From Isochrysis galbana (Eukaryota > Haptophyta > Isochrysidales > Isochrysidaceae), in NCBI GenBank assembly GCA_018136815.1, contig CM030931.1, forward strand, positions 8,044,550 to 8,108,549: a stretch of DNA of 64,000 bases, in the 5' to 3' direction. The translations under genes were made by a program, and so were the position numbers. The notes beneath the pieces were generated by a model. It searched no databases, was not told where the DNA came from, and saw nothing but the letters and a program-made list of their open reading frames with translations. This document shows, piece by piece, positions 1-10,718 of the stretch; position 1 is the first letter of the stretch; each line of letters begins with the position of its first letter.

Positions 1-225
1 GAAAGGGGAATCGCACCATGACCATGACGGAAACGAGGGGCAATCCTGCCGCAGGATTCCAAGAGACCTACCGAATAAGACGAGAGAAGTGCGATGTGCC
101 TAAGAGGGAGATACGTACGAAGAGGTCGCAAATTAAACCTGATTGCCCCCAGAAGCAAGTAGAGAAACGCGGGGGAGATAGAGATAGCGAATTAAACCTA
201 TTTGCGAGGCGCCTAGGGCCAGGCG
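1..225 (-). repeat. Dispersed repeat E, copy 1
   Basis: The first 225 bases match the reverse complement of 41395-41600 with scattered substitutions and small indels. The match includes the stretch around a Gly-rich ATCCTGCCGC motif and two GAATTAAACCT motifs. No coding potential is convincing; the 117- and 106-codon frames here are overlapping shadows. Bases 226-472 hold AT-rich and ATATCCC-type words but no gene. Confidence 0.6.
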
Positions 226-472
226 GCAATATTCCGAAAAACTTGCCCAAATATTCCGCGAAGATATCCCATTTATATGCTGGGAGGCCACCCAAATATC
301 CCCAAAATATGCCGACCTCCGACCTGGTGAGTTTTGTTTTTGGCTCGAGCACTCGAGCACGCGTGAGATAGGCCGAAGCTGCGCACATGTGCCAAGCAAG
401 CTAGTGGAGCACTGGCACTGGGGAGGGCAGGGCTGGGCAAGGCGGACAGAGCCATACCTCTAGCAGGCATCG

Positions 473-730
473 CTCAACTAAGTTTATACTTAGTTCAGCA
501 TTGGGGGGCGCCTCGCGTCCCCCCTCTCAGGCAGCAATTCCCCTCCGGGGGGCCTGTCGGTCATCCCCATGCTCTGCCTTTTGGCATGAGCAGGGCACTC
601 AACACAACCACCCAGACCCCCAGTGGGCGCGGGTCGCGAGCCGCACTCCCTGGCCTGCTTGGGCCTGCTCCCGTACTGACTCCCCCCCCCATCCCTGGTC
701 GCCAGGCAGACAGAGGACTGTGGGTCCGTC
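473..730 (-). repeat. Dispersed repeat B/C, terminal part, inverted copy
   Basis: Read on the minus strand this matches the right-hand half of the repeats at 30146-31075 and 34614-35560: a block around CCTGGCGACCAGGGA, a block around CGCGCCCACTGGGGGTCTGG, and a G-run/C-run end close to ATAAACTTAGTTG. The end motif is shared with the copies at 4249 and 10190. Confidence 0.6.
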
Positions 731-1308
731 GCATGATCTTGAGTGCGTCTGGCCCGACGCCAAGCAGCCGGTCAAGCCGAAACCCACGAGGCAGCATCTG
801 CACGTGCTCTTGCTGCCATCAAAAAAAAGAAAAAACATCTGAAGATTCTGGGCTACACACCTACTATAGTCTCAGGTCCTCCCGTCACTACCTAACACCA
901 CCCTTAATTTCCCTCCCTCCACCTCGTACCTCGTTCCCTGCCCCCCTTCATTCCTTTTTCTTCGGTTTCCGGGGTCCGGCCTTGGTGCGCTACCTAAGGC
1001 CTGGTTCGGAGTCCCTTCACTCACCCATTGTCCACCGCACCCCCATAGTGAGTAGTGAGTGAGTGACCGGGCTACCTCCGAAAGTAGAAAACGCTGCCGC
1101 GTTTTATTTTGACCAATCGAACTGGGGCTCGTCCATGAAGTTGATGCCTTTAATTAATCAGCCCCCCCCCCCCCCCTCGCCCTTCAGACCAGATAGGGAA
1201 GTAGAGTACGTGACCTCCTCTTCCAGCGCCCTCTCTCCTCCCCCCGCCGTGGAGACGCCTCGAGCCACACACCCACCCCGTGGTTTGAGGGAATGAAAGG
1301 CGGCCTCA

Positions 1309-1310
<2 letters not shown>
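731..1310. other. Intergenic stretch, no gene seen
   Basis: Pyrimidine-rich DNA with homopolymer C tracts. Open frames exist on both strands but have no recognisable protein features and appear driven by composition. Confidence 0.5.

Positions 1311-1391
<81 letters not shown>
1311..1391. repeat. (GA)n microsatellite
   Basis: About 80 bases of almost uninterrupted GA dinucleotide. It generates spurious Arg-Glu and Ser-Leu open frames on the two strands. Confidence 0.97.
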
Positions 1392-1395
<4 letters not shown>

Positions 1396-1713
1396 GGATC
1401 CAGCCAGCCCCGTCGCTCTCCTCGCATCCCCCCCCTCCCCCCCTGCGCCCCCCCTCCCCGCGCCCCACCCACATCACCCTGCTGCTGGATCTCTCCCATC
1501 TTCTTCCGAACTCGCTGGGATCCCTCCCTCCCCGCCCTCTCGCAAACTCTGAGTTTGAGGATTTCCCAATAGTTCCCGAGACTCCGGCCGACTCTGAGCC
1601 CGCGCACTCCAGCTGCAGTCCGACCCCCGCATTACGTTATAGCTCTTTCAGAAACTTCAAAGAGCTTTCTCGTTGGGTGCCAGGTCGCAGCCCTCCCCGG
1701 CGCGTGGCGGCGC

Positions 1714-2165
1714 GTGGTGCGAGGCGCGAGAGTGAGAGGAGATGGGAGAGAGGAGAGGAGATGGGAGAGAGAAGAGAAGGAACAGAGAAGGGAGAATGGA
1801 GGAGAGAGGAAGAAGAAGGGAGAAAAGGGCGGGCGGAGGGGGGAGAGGAGGAGAGGGAGGGAGGAGAGGGAGGGAGGGCGGGAGAGAGTACCTATCTAAA
1901 AGATAGAACGGAGAGAGAGAGAGGAGAGTGAGAGAGAGAGGGGGGGAAGAGAGAGGAAGAGAGAGAAGAGAGAGAAGAGAGAGAAGAGAGAGAAGAGAGG
2001 GAAGAGAGGGAAGAGAGAGAAGAGAGAGAAGAGGGAGAAGAGAGAGAAGAGAGAGAAGAGAGAGAAGAGAGAGAAGAGAGAGAAGAGAGGGAAGAGAGGG
2101 AAGAGAGAGAAGAGGAGAGAGAGAGAGAGGAGAGAGGGAGAGAGGAGAGAGGGAGGGAGGGAGCT
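1714..2165. repeat. GA-rich minisatellite upstream of ALG1
   Basis: Purine-only strand. From about 1930 to 2115 a 9-base unit GAGAGAAGA recurs with GGGAAGAGA variants, giving a minisatellite rather than a simple dinucleotide run. It stops about 43 bases before the ALG1 start codon, so it lies in the promoter or 5' UTR. Bases 1392-1713 between the two tracts contain no gene. Confidence 0.9.
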
Positions 2166-2207
2166 CTCCCCCTTCGCTGCCGCCACGGTGGGCGGCGCGT
2201 CGGCCAC

Positions 2208-3851
2208 ATGGCGGGGGGTGGGCTGGAGGTGGGCGTGCTCGTTCTGGGCGACGTGGGCCGTTCTCCGCGGATGCAATACCACGCCCTCTCCCTCGCCCGG
2301 CACACCGGCCGCGTCACGCTCATTGGCCTGCGGGGCTCCCCCTGCTTTGCGCAGCTCAGCGAGGAGGTCGCACAGGGCCGCATCAAGATGCTGCTGCTCA
2401 CAGACGGGCTGCTCCCTCGGCCTCGCTCGCGGGTCCTTTACCTGGCATACGCGCCGCTCAAGGCGCTCCTGAGCCTAGCCCAACTCCTGCACGCGCTCTT
2501 TAGGCAGGCGCCACGATTCGATGTGCTGCTCATCCAGTCGCCGCCCGCCATCCCTACTCTTGCTGCGGCGTGGATCGTCCGCTTACTGACCGGCTGTTCA
2601 GTGGTCGTCGACTGGCACAATCTGGCCTTCTCGGTGCTTTCTCACGGTGGACTCGGCCATCGTCACCCTTTCGTGGTGGCCTCGTATCTCTACGAGTGGT
2701 TGCTCGGACGCTGCCTTGATGAGCACCTATGCGTGACACGAGCCATGTCACAGTGGCTGAAGGAGCGCTGGGGCGTCGAGGCTCAGACGCTGCACGATCG
2801 CCCCCCTGAGGCGTTCAAGCGAGCCACCGTTGAGGCAAAGCACCATTTGTTCTTGAAGTTGCGGCCGAACCTTGTCAACGCCAAGGGTGATCCCTTATGG
2901 CTAGAGGACATCAGCTCGGTCAATGCACGAGACGCAGCGCAAGTTTGGTGTGAGGGGGGGACGCCATGGACCACTGTCGACGCACTAGGAAATGTGAGAG
3001 CGCGGCCTGGAGCGCCCAAAATCCTCGTCTCGTCTACATCGTGGTCGGCTGACGAAGACTTCACCATTTTGCTTTCTGCGCTCGAGTGCCTCGAGGTCAT
3101 TTTCCGAAGAGCTGACGAAGCATCCAGTCCTATGCAGCAAGACTATGGCCCAAGTGCGTTGCGTCGCCGTGACTCAAGGGCCGTGCAGTTCAGATCTCCG
3201 CAAAGGGAAACAACGCCGAAGATTATCGCGTTCATTACGGGGAGGGGCCCCCTCAGGCAGTTTTACGAAAAGCAGATCCGCGATCTAGCCTTGTGTCACG
3301 TGGCCATCATAACGACATGGCTCGAACCTGATGACTATCCTATCCTACTCGGTTGCGCTGATCTAGGTGTCTGTCTCCACGCCTCGACGTCAGGATTAGA
3401 CCTTCCCATGAAAGTGCTCGATATGTTTGGTAGCGGCCTTCCTGTTTGCGCGCTGAATTTTCCAACTCTTTCCGAGCTAGTAACACATGGCCGAAACGGT
3501 CTCATCTTTTCGGACGCCTCTCAGTTGGAGCACCAGCTCATGTCGTTGCTGGCGCCAACAGATGAGGCGGCATCTCGGTTAGGCGCGCTACGTCAAGCTG
3601 TCGCCGTGTCAGAGGCCGAAAAGTTACGCTGGGAGGAAAATTGGAGCAAGTATGCCGCTCCCTTGCTGCTCCGTGCTGCGCGTCAAGGACAACAGCGAGG
3701 ATCTCGACCGATGTTTGCGACGCTAGTGGTGACCACCATTTTGACGCTTGGAAGTCTGCTCAACTGGTGGAGAAAAAGTGCACCCTGGCTCCTATTTGAT
3801 CTTGATGAAGCTCAAGTCATCGTGCGTCAGTGGCTTGCCGTCCTTTGGTGA
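2208..3851 (+). CDS. ALG1: Chitobiosyldiphosphodolichol beta-mannosyltransferase (ALG1)
   Basis: Adds the first mannose to dolichyl-PP-GlcNAc2 on the cytosolic face of the ER, an early step of N-glycan assembly (family GT33/GT-B). Seen in the 547-residue intronless product: the N-terminal nucleotide-fold start VLGDVGRSPRMQYHAL (residues 12-27), VVVDWHN (132-138), CVTRAMS and HDRPP in the middle, SSTSWSADEDF from 275, and the donor-site signature GLDLPMKVLDMFG around residues 395-407. All are ALG1 hallmarks in the usual order. The start at 2208 is chosen because the conserved N-terminus begins six residues later. Length is slightly above the usual 450-500; the excess is a loop around residues 330-350 and a C-terminal hydrophobic stretch (about residues 502-520), which is not typical since ALG1 is normally anchored at its N-terminus. 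Confidence 0.93.
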   Translation: MAGGGLEVGVLVLGDVGRSPRMQYHALSLARHTGRVTLIGLRGSPCFAQLSEEVAQGRIKMLLLTDGLLPRPRSRVLYLAYAPLKALLSLAQLLHALFRQAPRFDVLLIQSPPAIPTLAAAWIVRLLTGCSVVVDWHNLAFSVLSHGGLGHRHPFVVASYLYEWLLGRCLDEHLCVTRAMSQWLKERWGVEAQTLHDRPPEAFKRATVEAKHHLFLKLRPNLVNAKGDPLWLEDISSVNARDAAQVWCEGGTPWTTVDALGNVRARPGAPKILVSSTSWSADEDFTILLSALECLEVIFRRADEASSPMQQDYGPSALRRRDSRAVQFRSPQRETTPKIIAFITGRGPLRQFYEKQIRDLALCHVAIITTWLEPDDYPILLGCADLGVCLHASTSGLDLPMKVLDMFGSGLPVCALNFPTLSELVTHGRNGLIFSDASQLEHQLMSLLAPTDEAASRLGALRQAVAVSEAEKLRWEENWSKYAAPLLLRAARQGQQRGSRPMFATLVVTTILTLGSLLNWWRKSAPWLLFDLDEAQVIVRQWLAVLW

Positions 3852-4248
3852 GGACCAACGCGGGCCCAAGAGTATTTTTAAGATCTGATGCCACCAATTT
3901 GTGCTGCCGCTGTTTCTTGTGTGGTTGGCCATCGTCAAGCATCCCATTGCCAAATGGTTCCTGATAATGTACGACATCCCTGTGAACACCTAGACTTCCT
4001 ACGTCCTTCTGCTGCCGTGCTTCGGTGTCGTGTGCCTAGCATGCTGCGAATATTATCCGTCGTTAGGGCCCCGCATGTTGTGTTGCGTTCGTTTGGCTCG
4101 GGTTCGACACCACCCGCAACTGAGGTAGTAGTCAGCATCCGTTGCGGCTTGCCCATTGGCCAAGGTGTAAACTGCGTCCTTTGTGCCCTCAGCAGTCGGC
4201 CACCGAACATTAGATTTCGTCGTCAAGTTGCACAAACAGTATAACGCA
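3852..4248. other. Intergenic region 3' of ALG1, no gene seen
   Basis: About 400 bases of mixed composition with short overlapping frames on both strands and no recognisable protein motif. It contains the ALG1 3' UTR by position. Confidence 0.5.
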
Positions 4249-4690
4249 ACTAAGTTTATACTTGGTTCACCCATGGCGGGGCACGAGCCCCCCCCCCTCT
4301 CTCCACTCCTCCCCTGCCATGGGGGAGGAACCACCCACTCTCCTGGCACGCCTGATGGCCTGCCAGGAGCACACTGCCATGCTGACCCATCCCTCTCCCC
4401 ACTCCCCACAGGCATGCCTGAATCGCACGCCCTGGCCTGTCGTGGCCAGCCAATCCCTCTGACCAACCCCTCCTCCCCCTGGGCCCCCTTGATCAGGACC
4501 CCCCAGCCAGCTCCAGTCCACTGGCAGGGGCTCGAGAGCCAGCGATGGAGAGGCAGGAGGGGCCAGGGCCATGCCCCAGCCTCACCTGCCCCCTGAGCTG
4601 CGCTCCCAGGCCCCTGCTGGCCGCTCCTGGGGACCTGAAGAGGGGCCGCAGGCGCGCGCCATGGCCAGAGCCGCAGGGAAGAGAGGAGGA
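4249..4690 (-). repeat. Dispersed repeat A (related to B/C), inverted copy
   Basis: Starts at the shared end motif AACTAAGTTTATACTTGG. Its first 150 bases are the reverse complement of 10190-10335, including GGGGGAGGAACCACCCACTC. Further in, words such as CTGCCCCCTGAGCTGC match the reverse complement of repeat C. No coding sequence. Confidence 0.6.
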
Positions 4691-6310
4691 AGAGGGAAGA
4701 GGGAGGGGAGGGGGGAGTGGCAGCTCTCCCCTCCGGCGTTTACGTGTCCTCTCGCCCCGTTTGGGTAAGAGAAGACGGGGGCGCTGTCGGAGCGAAGCTC
4801 GTTTCCTCTTTGGAAACGAGCTCCGGAGGCGCACCGGCGGCTAGCGCGGCGCACGGCTCATCCGGGGAGCCCGGAATGGGCTCCTCGGGAGGACGGGGAG
4901 GGCAAATGACGGGCCATCACGAGCCAACTTTTAGAATTTTTTGGACACACAGATGGCCTCCAAGGCCATTCACGTTCGGAGACACACAGGTCGTGCCCGC
5001 GTGCCCGCCAAGCACGGGCCAGTCAATAGTTCGCCCGTTTCTATAGCACAACATCCCAACATGGAGCACAAAAAGAAGTATTTTTTTTCGCGTTGACGTG
5101 CAAAATTGACGGACAGCCTCGTGTTTTCGAGCGTCTCACGTTCGATTTCGAGGGACAACCCCTCCTTTTCGCTCGATGGTTCGACAGTCTCATATGGTAA
5201 GACTGGTTGGCTAGGTCATTTGGGCATGCTGGTGGTCATGTATTGTGCTCATATGTGTCTTGGACTGGTGAAATGAAGCCTAAAATTAGAATTACTAAGA
5301 TTATAATTTGGCAAAACTATAATCAATTTGATCTTTTCCTCCGCCTGCGGCAGCGCGCGATGGCGGCCGCAGCGATGGTCGCTGGCCTCGCCAGTGGCCT
5401 CGCACGCGGCCTGTGGCCGCTCTGGCGAGGGTCTGCGCGGCCAGGAGGCCAGCAGGCACCCCCTCCCACCATACTGAGGCGGTGCCGCGCGTGATGGGCC
5501 AGCCCATCATGCGCAGCACCGTCATTTTGACGGCTCGCGGCCAGCCGCGCACTGCACGCGCGCGAGAGGCTGGCAGCAGATGCCAGCGGGGGCGAGGTGG
5601 ATGGCGCAGGCGACGCCGTGCGATCGCACAGGGCTCTGTACTGCCTGTCCTGGGGTAAGCGTGCCCGGGGAACGCAGGCGCGCGTCGCACAGCGCGACCT
5701 GTGGTGCACTTTTGTGGTCGACGTCAATTTCGCACGAGCGCGAAAACGTTATTTTTGGGTCTGTGTGTTGAATGGCGTCGAAAATGTGCATATTTCTTAT
5801 AAGATTCTGCCTAATATACCCATTTCCAGGGTAATTCCCTAAAAATCGCGTGATAAAACCTCAATCTTGACTTGGTGAATTTTCACCCTTAGAAGTTAAA
5901 AGGCGTGTTTGACCGCCCTACCTATATCGTTTTAACGATAGTTAAGGAGATGGGGATATAAATATAAATATATATGTATATACTATATATATATGACCCG
6001 CTGTTTTCGGTACTGTGTTTCACCGTGTTTCCAAAACAGCCAAAAACAGCTGTTTTTTGTGTGTTTCTAGACCTAACCCACCGTGTTTCACATCTACCTT
6101 CGGCGATGGGGGAGTGTCAGAGTTTTCTTGTTGTCCGAGTTTAATCCTAGTGCTGAGGGACCGTGCCTCATCAACCGTCTCGCTCTCCGACTCGTTGCTG
6201 CCCTCGCGCCGCGTCGCCGGCCGCCCGTCCCGCCGGCCGCGTCGCTCTGCCTCCTCGCCCTACCTCTCCCGGCCCGTGCACTCCCGGCCCTCTCCCTGCC
6301 GCCATCCTCG
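4691..6310. other. Intergenic region with a hairpin, no gene seen
   Basis: It holds a perfect 11-bp stem-loop at 4796-4822 (AGCTCGTTTCC / GGAAACGAGCT, 5-base loop). A C-rich stretch with inverted GATGGGC words lies at 5480-5520. An AT-rich segment at 5940-5995 (TATATA runs) precedes the next gene by about 320 bases and could serve its promoter. TGTTTT/AAAACA low-complexity words at 5996-6090 recur at 24100-24290 and 35575-35640. No supported CDS. Confidence 0.5.
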
Positions 6311-7591
6311 ATGCGCCGCGTCGGCCGCTCGCTTCTGCTGCTCTCGTGCGGACTCAGCGCGCCGCGCTCCGTCGGCGCGTGGGCGGCCAGCACACCCAGG
6401 GCGGCGCTGCCGCTGCTTCGGCCACTCACTGTCCGCTGTAGTAGGGCGGCGACTTCGCTGATAGCGTGTGTGGACACCACAGGCAGCGCGCCGCCGCAAC
6501 CCATCCTCTCGATCAACCCGCAGCTCGATGCGTCACTCCCGTACCGCAACCTTGCTTTTTACGTGATTTCGCCCGTCGCAGACTCAGATGCGGCCGTTGA
6601 GGAGCACCGAGCCTTCCTCGGCGAAAGGGGGATGGTGGGCCGCGTCTACATCTGCGCGGATGGGATCAATGCGCAAGTGTCCGGCACAACTAAACAGTGC
6701 GAAGAGTACCGCGGCTACTGCCACGCCACGCTCGGTGCTGGCGCCAGCTCTCCTATCTTGTTCAAAGAGGACCCTGTGCCTGAGCTCTCATACCCGCGAC
6801 TGCGAGTGAAACACCGGCGCCTCGTTTCTCAGACAGCCGATGAAGGAGGACGCGACCTTCGAGTGGATCTGGCCGATCGTGGCGTGGACTTGACACCTGA
6901 GGAGTGGGAGCGGATGCTCGCATCTCCAGAGACTCCGATTGTGCTCGATGTTCGCAATGATTATGAGTGGGACGTGGGGCGCTTTGATCGGGCAGAACGG
7001 CCATCACCAAGCACTTTTTCCGAGTCGGACGAGAACGCGTATGGCTTGCCCGCTGACCCCGAAACTCGCGAGCAGACTCCAGTGATGATGTATTGCACTG
7101 GTGGCATCCGCTGTGAATACTTCTCTGCTCGGCTAAAGGCGAACGGCTTTAAGAAGGTCTACAAGCTCCAGGGAGGTATCCAACACTATGGGAACGCGTA
7201 CGCCAAGGAGCAGCGCGCGCCACCTCACTGGCAGGGCTCTCTCTTCGTGTTTGACCGTAGGAACACCGTGCCCCTAGGTGGCGCAGAGTCAAACGTTGTA
7301 GGGAAATGCTTGCACTGCGGCAGCCCCACAGAAACTTTTGTCAATTGCGGCAACATTGATTGTAACAAACTCCATTTGGTATGCAAGGCTTGCCTGCCCG
7401 TCACGGGTGGCTTTTGCTGCGAGCCCTGCTCAAGCGCACCGCGGCGGCGTCCCCTGGCGGACCCGGCACTCACCCAAGGTGCGCCACCCGGAGGGGCCGA
7501 CCCAAACCGGCTCTCTTCCATAAAGCCACGCAACATCGGACGGAAAGAGTTTGATGTAGACGCTCACGGTTACCGCGAAGGCGCGCAATGA
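6311..7591 (+). CDS. TrhO/YceA-like tRNA uridine hydroxylase, rhodanese domain, probably organelle-targeted
   Basis: Members of this family (UPF0176/TrhO) make 5-hydroxyuridine at the wobble position of bacterial tRNAs. Seen in the 426-residue product: the N-terminal ferredoxin-like part (NLAFYVISPV, then GRVYICADGINAQVSG), a rhodanese domain with VLDVRNDYEWDVG, the active loop YCTGGIRCEYFS (candidate catalytic Cys262), and a C-terminal Cys cluster starting at residue 333 with CLHCG, CGNIDC, CKAC and CCEPC spacing that should bind zinc. The frame is open upstream to 6083. I choose ATG 6311 because it begins a signal-like stretch (MRRVGRSLLLLSCG) followed by an Ala/Ser/Arg-rich segment, consistent with a plastid or mitochondrial leader; that targeting is inference. 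A TATA-like AT-rich block lies about 320 bases upstream. Confidence 0.88.
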   Translation: MRRVGRSLLLLSCGLSAPRSVGAWAASTPRAALPLLRPLTVRCSRAATSLIACVDTTGSAPPQPILSINPQLDASLPYRNLAFYVISPVADSDAAVEEHRAFLGERGMVGRVYICADGINAQVSGTTKQCEEYRGYCHATLGAGASSPILFKEDPVPELSYPRLRVKHRRLVSQTADEGGRDLRVDLADRGVDLTPEEWERMLASPETPIVLDVRNDYEWDVGRFDRAERPSPSTFSESDENAYGLPADPETREQTPVMMYCTGGIRCEYFSARLKANGFKKVYKLQGGIQHYGNAYAKEQRAPPHWQGSLFVFDRRNTVPLGGAESNVVGKCLHCGSPTETFVNCGNIDCNKLHLVCKACLPVTGGFCCEPCSSAPRRRPLADPALTQGAPPGGADPNRLSSIKPRNIGRKEFDVDAHGYREGAQ

Positions 7592-7931
7592 CTCATCCCT
7601 GTGAGCCATACAGCGTGTCAAATTAGAACTAGCTTTCCAGGTGTATCAGGCATCATGATGTCGAGGACGCATTGATTCTATTGTAGATTATTTGTTGTGC
7701 GGGAAGAGGCGGCCGTCGTGATGGGGGATGGGTGCGCTGCTTCTAGCGTGGGTGGAGGCGGTACAAGCATGCGGCACTGACAATGGTGGCGAGCAGAGCA
7801 GCCTCTGCATGTTTGCTGAGATTCGCTGCTCGTTGGGAGCGTGTTCGTAATCCTTTTGAAGTCCCTCTTATTTCTCTCCAGAAGGCGCCAGAACTATTGT
7901 TTCAATTTACGCTACTAAGCTAAAGCTATAA
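7592..7931. other. Intergenic region 3' of the TrhO gene, no gene seen
   Basis: Mixed composition, no open frame of note. It probably includes the 3' UTR. Confidence 0.5.
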
Positions 7932-8110
7932 TTGAGCATTAGTACCACTACTCTCACTAGCACGACAACCCTCAGCGCACCTGCCCGTACACCTTGGCGC
8001 GTGTTGATGCCACAGACACATACACCTATGCACCCCTTCAAATCTCCCCCCTCGCAAGCCCCCGGCTCCCATTCTAACTCTTACTCTAACTACCTACAAT
8101 TTATAAATAA
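7932..8110 (+). repeat. Dispersed repeat C, 5' fragment
   Basis: Begins with GAGCATTAGTACCACTACTC and continues through GACAACCCTCAGCGCACCTG and CTCGCAAGCCCCCGGCTCCC, the same order of words as at 30146 and 34614. The remainder of the repeat is absent. Confidence 0.75.
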
Positions 8111-10189
8111 CCTAACGCGTCGCTTCCTTTGTCTTTGGTATGTCGCATCCGCGATCGACTTCCGACCTTATGCGTCTTCGTGCTCAATTGTTCTTGCTTG
8201 CCGTGGAGTTTTACTCGTAATTTGTAGAACTCTCAACTCGTAATTCGCCCTTCGCTCCTGCTGCCGTCGCACCCCTTGCTATGGCCTGTCTCGCCCTTGT
8301 GTCGCTCCTTTGCGCCTTGGGCCTTGCTCTCTCTTTGGTCCCTCCTTGCTGTCGTTCCCCCGCGCCTGCTCTCGCTCCCCTGCGTTGTTTTTACCCGAAA
8401 GGGGTTTTCCCCCAGCGTGGACTCGAGGAGAGGACGTGCTGGGGTGCGCGGGGTCGGTGCGTGCACTGGGGGGAGGACAAATATCGAGGGGAGGGGGCAG
8501 AGCCCCCTCCCCCCGGTAGCACTCGGACACCTGGCTCGTCAGGCATGGCGGGATTCCAGGACGGAAAAGTTGTGTCCAATTAGCTAGTGGGGTTGGCTAG
8601 GATATAACATTAATTATTTTATTTATTGAATTGCCCTGGTGCCGACGCCTGGCCGTCCGTCCAGGTGTGGTTAGTTTTCGCCCTGTTTGGGTTAGTTATG
8701 TGTCTCCGTGGGCTCATCTTCTTGTTGAGTCCATGCGCAGTAGTCCCCCGTGCCTACCTCGGACCTAAGAAGCTCTCATTCTCATTCTCTCTCTCCTACT
8801 AGCTCTCTAGCTAGCCTCGTCCCTACCCTCCGACGCCACGCGTTGCAACCCTCCGTCCGTAAGTCGACCTCGTCGCTCACAGCACTCGATGACAGACACT
8901 GTCAGACCCGATTCTTACTATGACCTTTCAGACATCTTCCCGCAAGCAATCAACAGCGACCCTTCTATGACCGCGTCAGCTGCCGGCTTGATCGAACGGC
9001 CCTCTGCCTACGAGCCAATAGTCATCGCGTGTTCGACAAAATTTGGAATTTGGGCGGTTGCTCGAGCTCATTAGAAGTTTGGGCCCTCTCTACAAGTGGC
9101 TGCAAGTTTGGGGGCGCCACGCCCTCTCTACTAACAGTATTTATAACCCTCTATCTAAGAGTAAAATCCCCTCTCTGCGGTACAACCCCGTATTGTCACG
9201 TTCCCGCTGCTTCAGATGAGCCGAAGATCTCCAAGCAAGGTTGGACGAGACATTCTTTTCGAATATGTTGCTAGATTCCATCATTTGTTGGGGGAGGAAG
9301 AGGAAGTGGGAGAGGAGGCGGAAGACGATAGTCGTACTGTTGGGCAACAAGAGGAAGAGGATAGCAGTCAAATGGAGGATGGCAACAGCGAGAGCGAGAG
9401 CCTTGGGCAGTGTGGGAGCAGAAACCTTGAGGGAAAGGAGACCAAATGAAGGCAAGCCGCTTGGAGGACAGATAGCGCGCGGGAAAACACACGGGGGCGC
9501 GAACAAGGAAAGAAAGGACGCGCACACATGAGAAAACAAGGGCGAGGGGGATCGAGAGCGATCAACTCTATCCTAACACGCGGGGGGAGGGAGAGAGATC
9601 GGGATCGGAAGATCCCGATCGGACGGAGAAGATTGCGGACCAAACGAAAACAAAACACACGAGGGCGGGAAAACAAAGAGAGAGAGCCTCTCTTTGGGAA
9701 ACCTAAAGGGCGGCTCTCCCCCTGACCGCAACCCCCCCCCCGATGGGACACCCAAGAAGGGATTGCCCATCGCGAAAAGCGGCGAAGGGGGAAGGGGGAG
9801 ACCACATGCAACGGTCGAAATCGGTGGCGGACGGACGCGGATGGACGGACGGAATTACGAGCAAAGAGGGCCGACCGACGGGAAATTGGTGCCGGCGTCG
9901 GCGTGGAGCGGACGAGGCGGGGATGGGGCCGGAGGGAGAAGTGCGTCGGCGGCGATGGCTGCCGAGTAGGATACGATGGCGGGCGGTGGCTCCGAAGGGT
10001 AGGCTCAGGCCAAAATATCTAGACAGTTCCGGGGACATTTGCAGCAGTGGTCCAAAATACCACAAGATATTTGGGGGGGTATCCGGGATATCTCGGGATA
10101 TTTGGGGGGGTGTGGGCGCCCAAGGGCGAATACAGGGGGGGGGCGAATACAAGGGGGGGAGGCTGTTGCTGTTGGCGCGAGCACGCGAA
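8111..10189. other. Intergenic region, no supported gene
   Basis: A short frame at 8889-9074 begins MTDTVRPDSYYDLSDIFP and could be a fragment of a coding exon, but nothing supports it further. The region 9270-9700 is purine-rich on the plus strand. A 35-base match to the 108-bp repeat (GGAGACCAAATGAAGGCAAG) lies at 9428-9463. Repeated GATATTTGGGG words occur at 10060-10110. Confidence 0.4.
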
Positions 10190-10345
10190 CCTATGAGCCC
10201 GCCAATGTGCTCTTGCTCTTGGCAAGCCATAAGGCGTGCCAAGAGGGTGGGTGGTTCCTCCCCCACGGCAGGGGAGGAGTGGAGAGGGGGGGCTCGTGCC
10301 CCCCCATGCGCGAACCAAGTATAAACTTACTTGATATACAAGCAA
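10190..10345 (+). repeat. Dispersed repeat A, direct copy
   Basis: Reverse complement of 4249-4395. It ends in AACCAAGTATAAACTTACTTG, the end motif shared with the copies at 473 and 4249. Confidence 0.7.
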
Positions 10346-10718
10346 CTAAGTGAGAGTAAGCGCTGAAGCTACCGTAAAGCGATTGGGCGACGCCGACGTT
10401 GAATTACTCAACATACTAGTAGAAGTATGGCTGCCCCTAAATGCTATCTCGCGAGGCCTGCAATACCTATATGCGAGATGTAGTACCGACGAAAGCGCGC
10501 GCGGCATCGAGCCGTAGAGTAGCCCCGGCCTAGGAAACCTCCCATGGAGCCGACGACGTTGCCCATTCCATCTGTGCTGTAAGAGCCCGTTGGGCACCAC
10601 ACAAGGGCAATGGTAATGGGACACGGTAATCATCCCGCATCGTGACAGCCAGTTAGGTAACAAGCGTCGCGACGGCTGACGACGGCGAGCTAGGGCTTGA
10701 CTCAAAATCACTGTGCAC

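Noticed and set aside
1293-2503. Long Arg/Glu and Ser/Leu frames over the GA tracts
   Set aside because: Produced by dinucleotide and minisatellite repeats that stay open in several registers.
4796-4822. Perfect 11-bp hairpin considered as a transcription terminator
   Set aside because: The genome is eukaryotic, there is no gene close upstream, and it sits beside dispersed repeats. A hairpin within repeat DNA is more likely.
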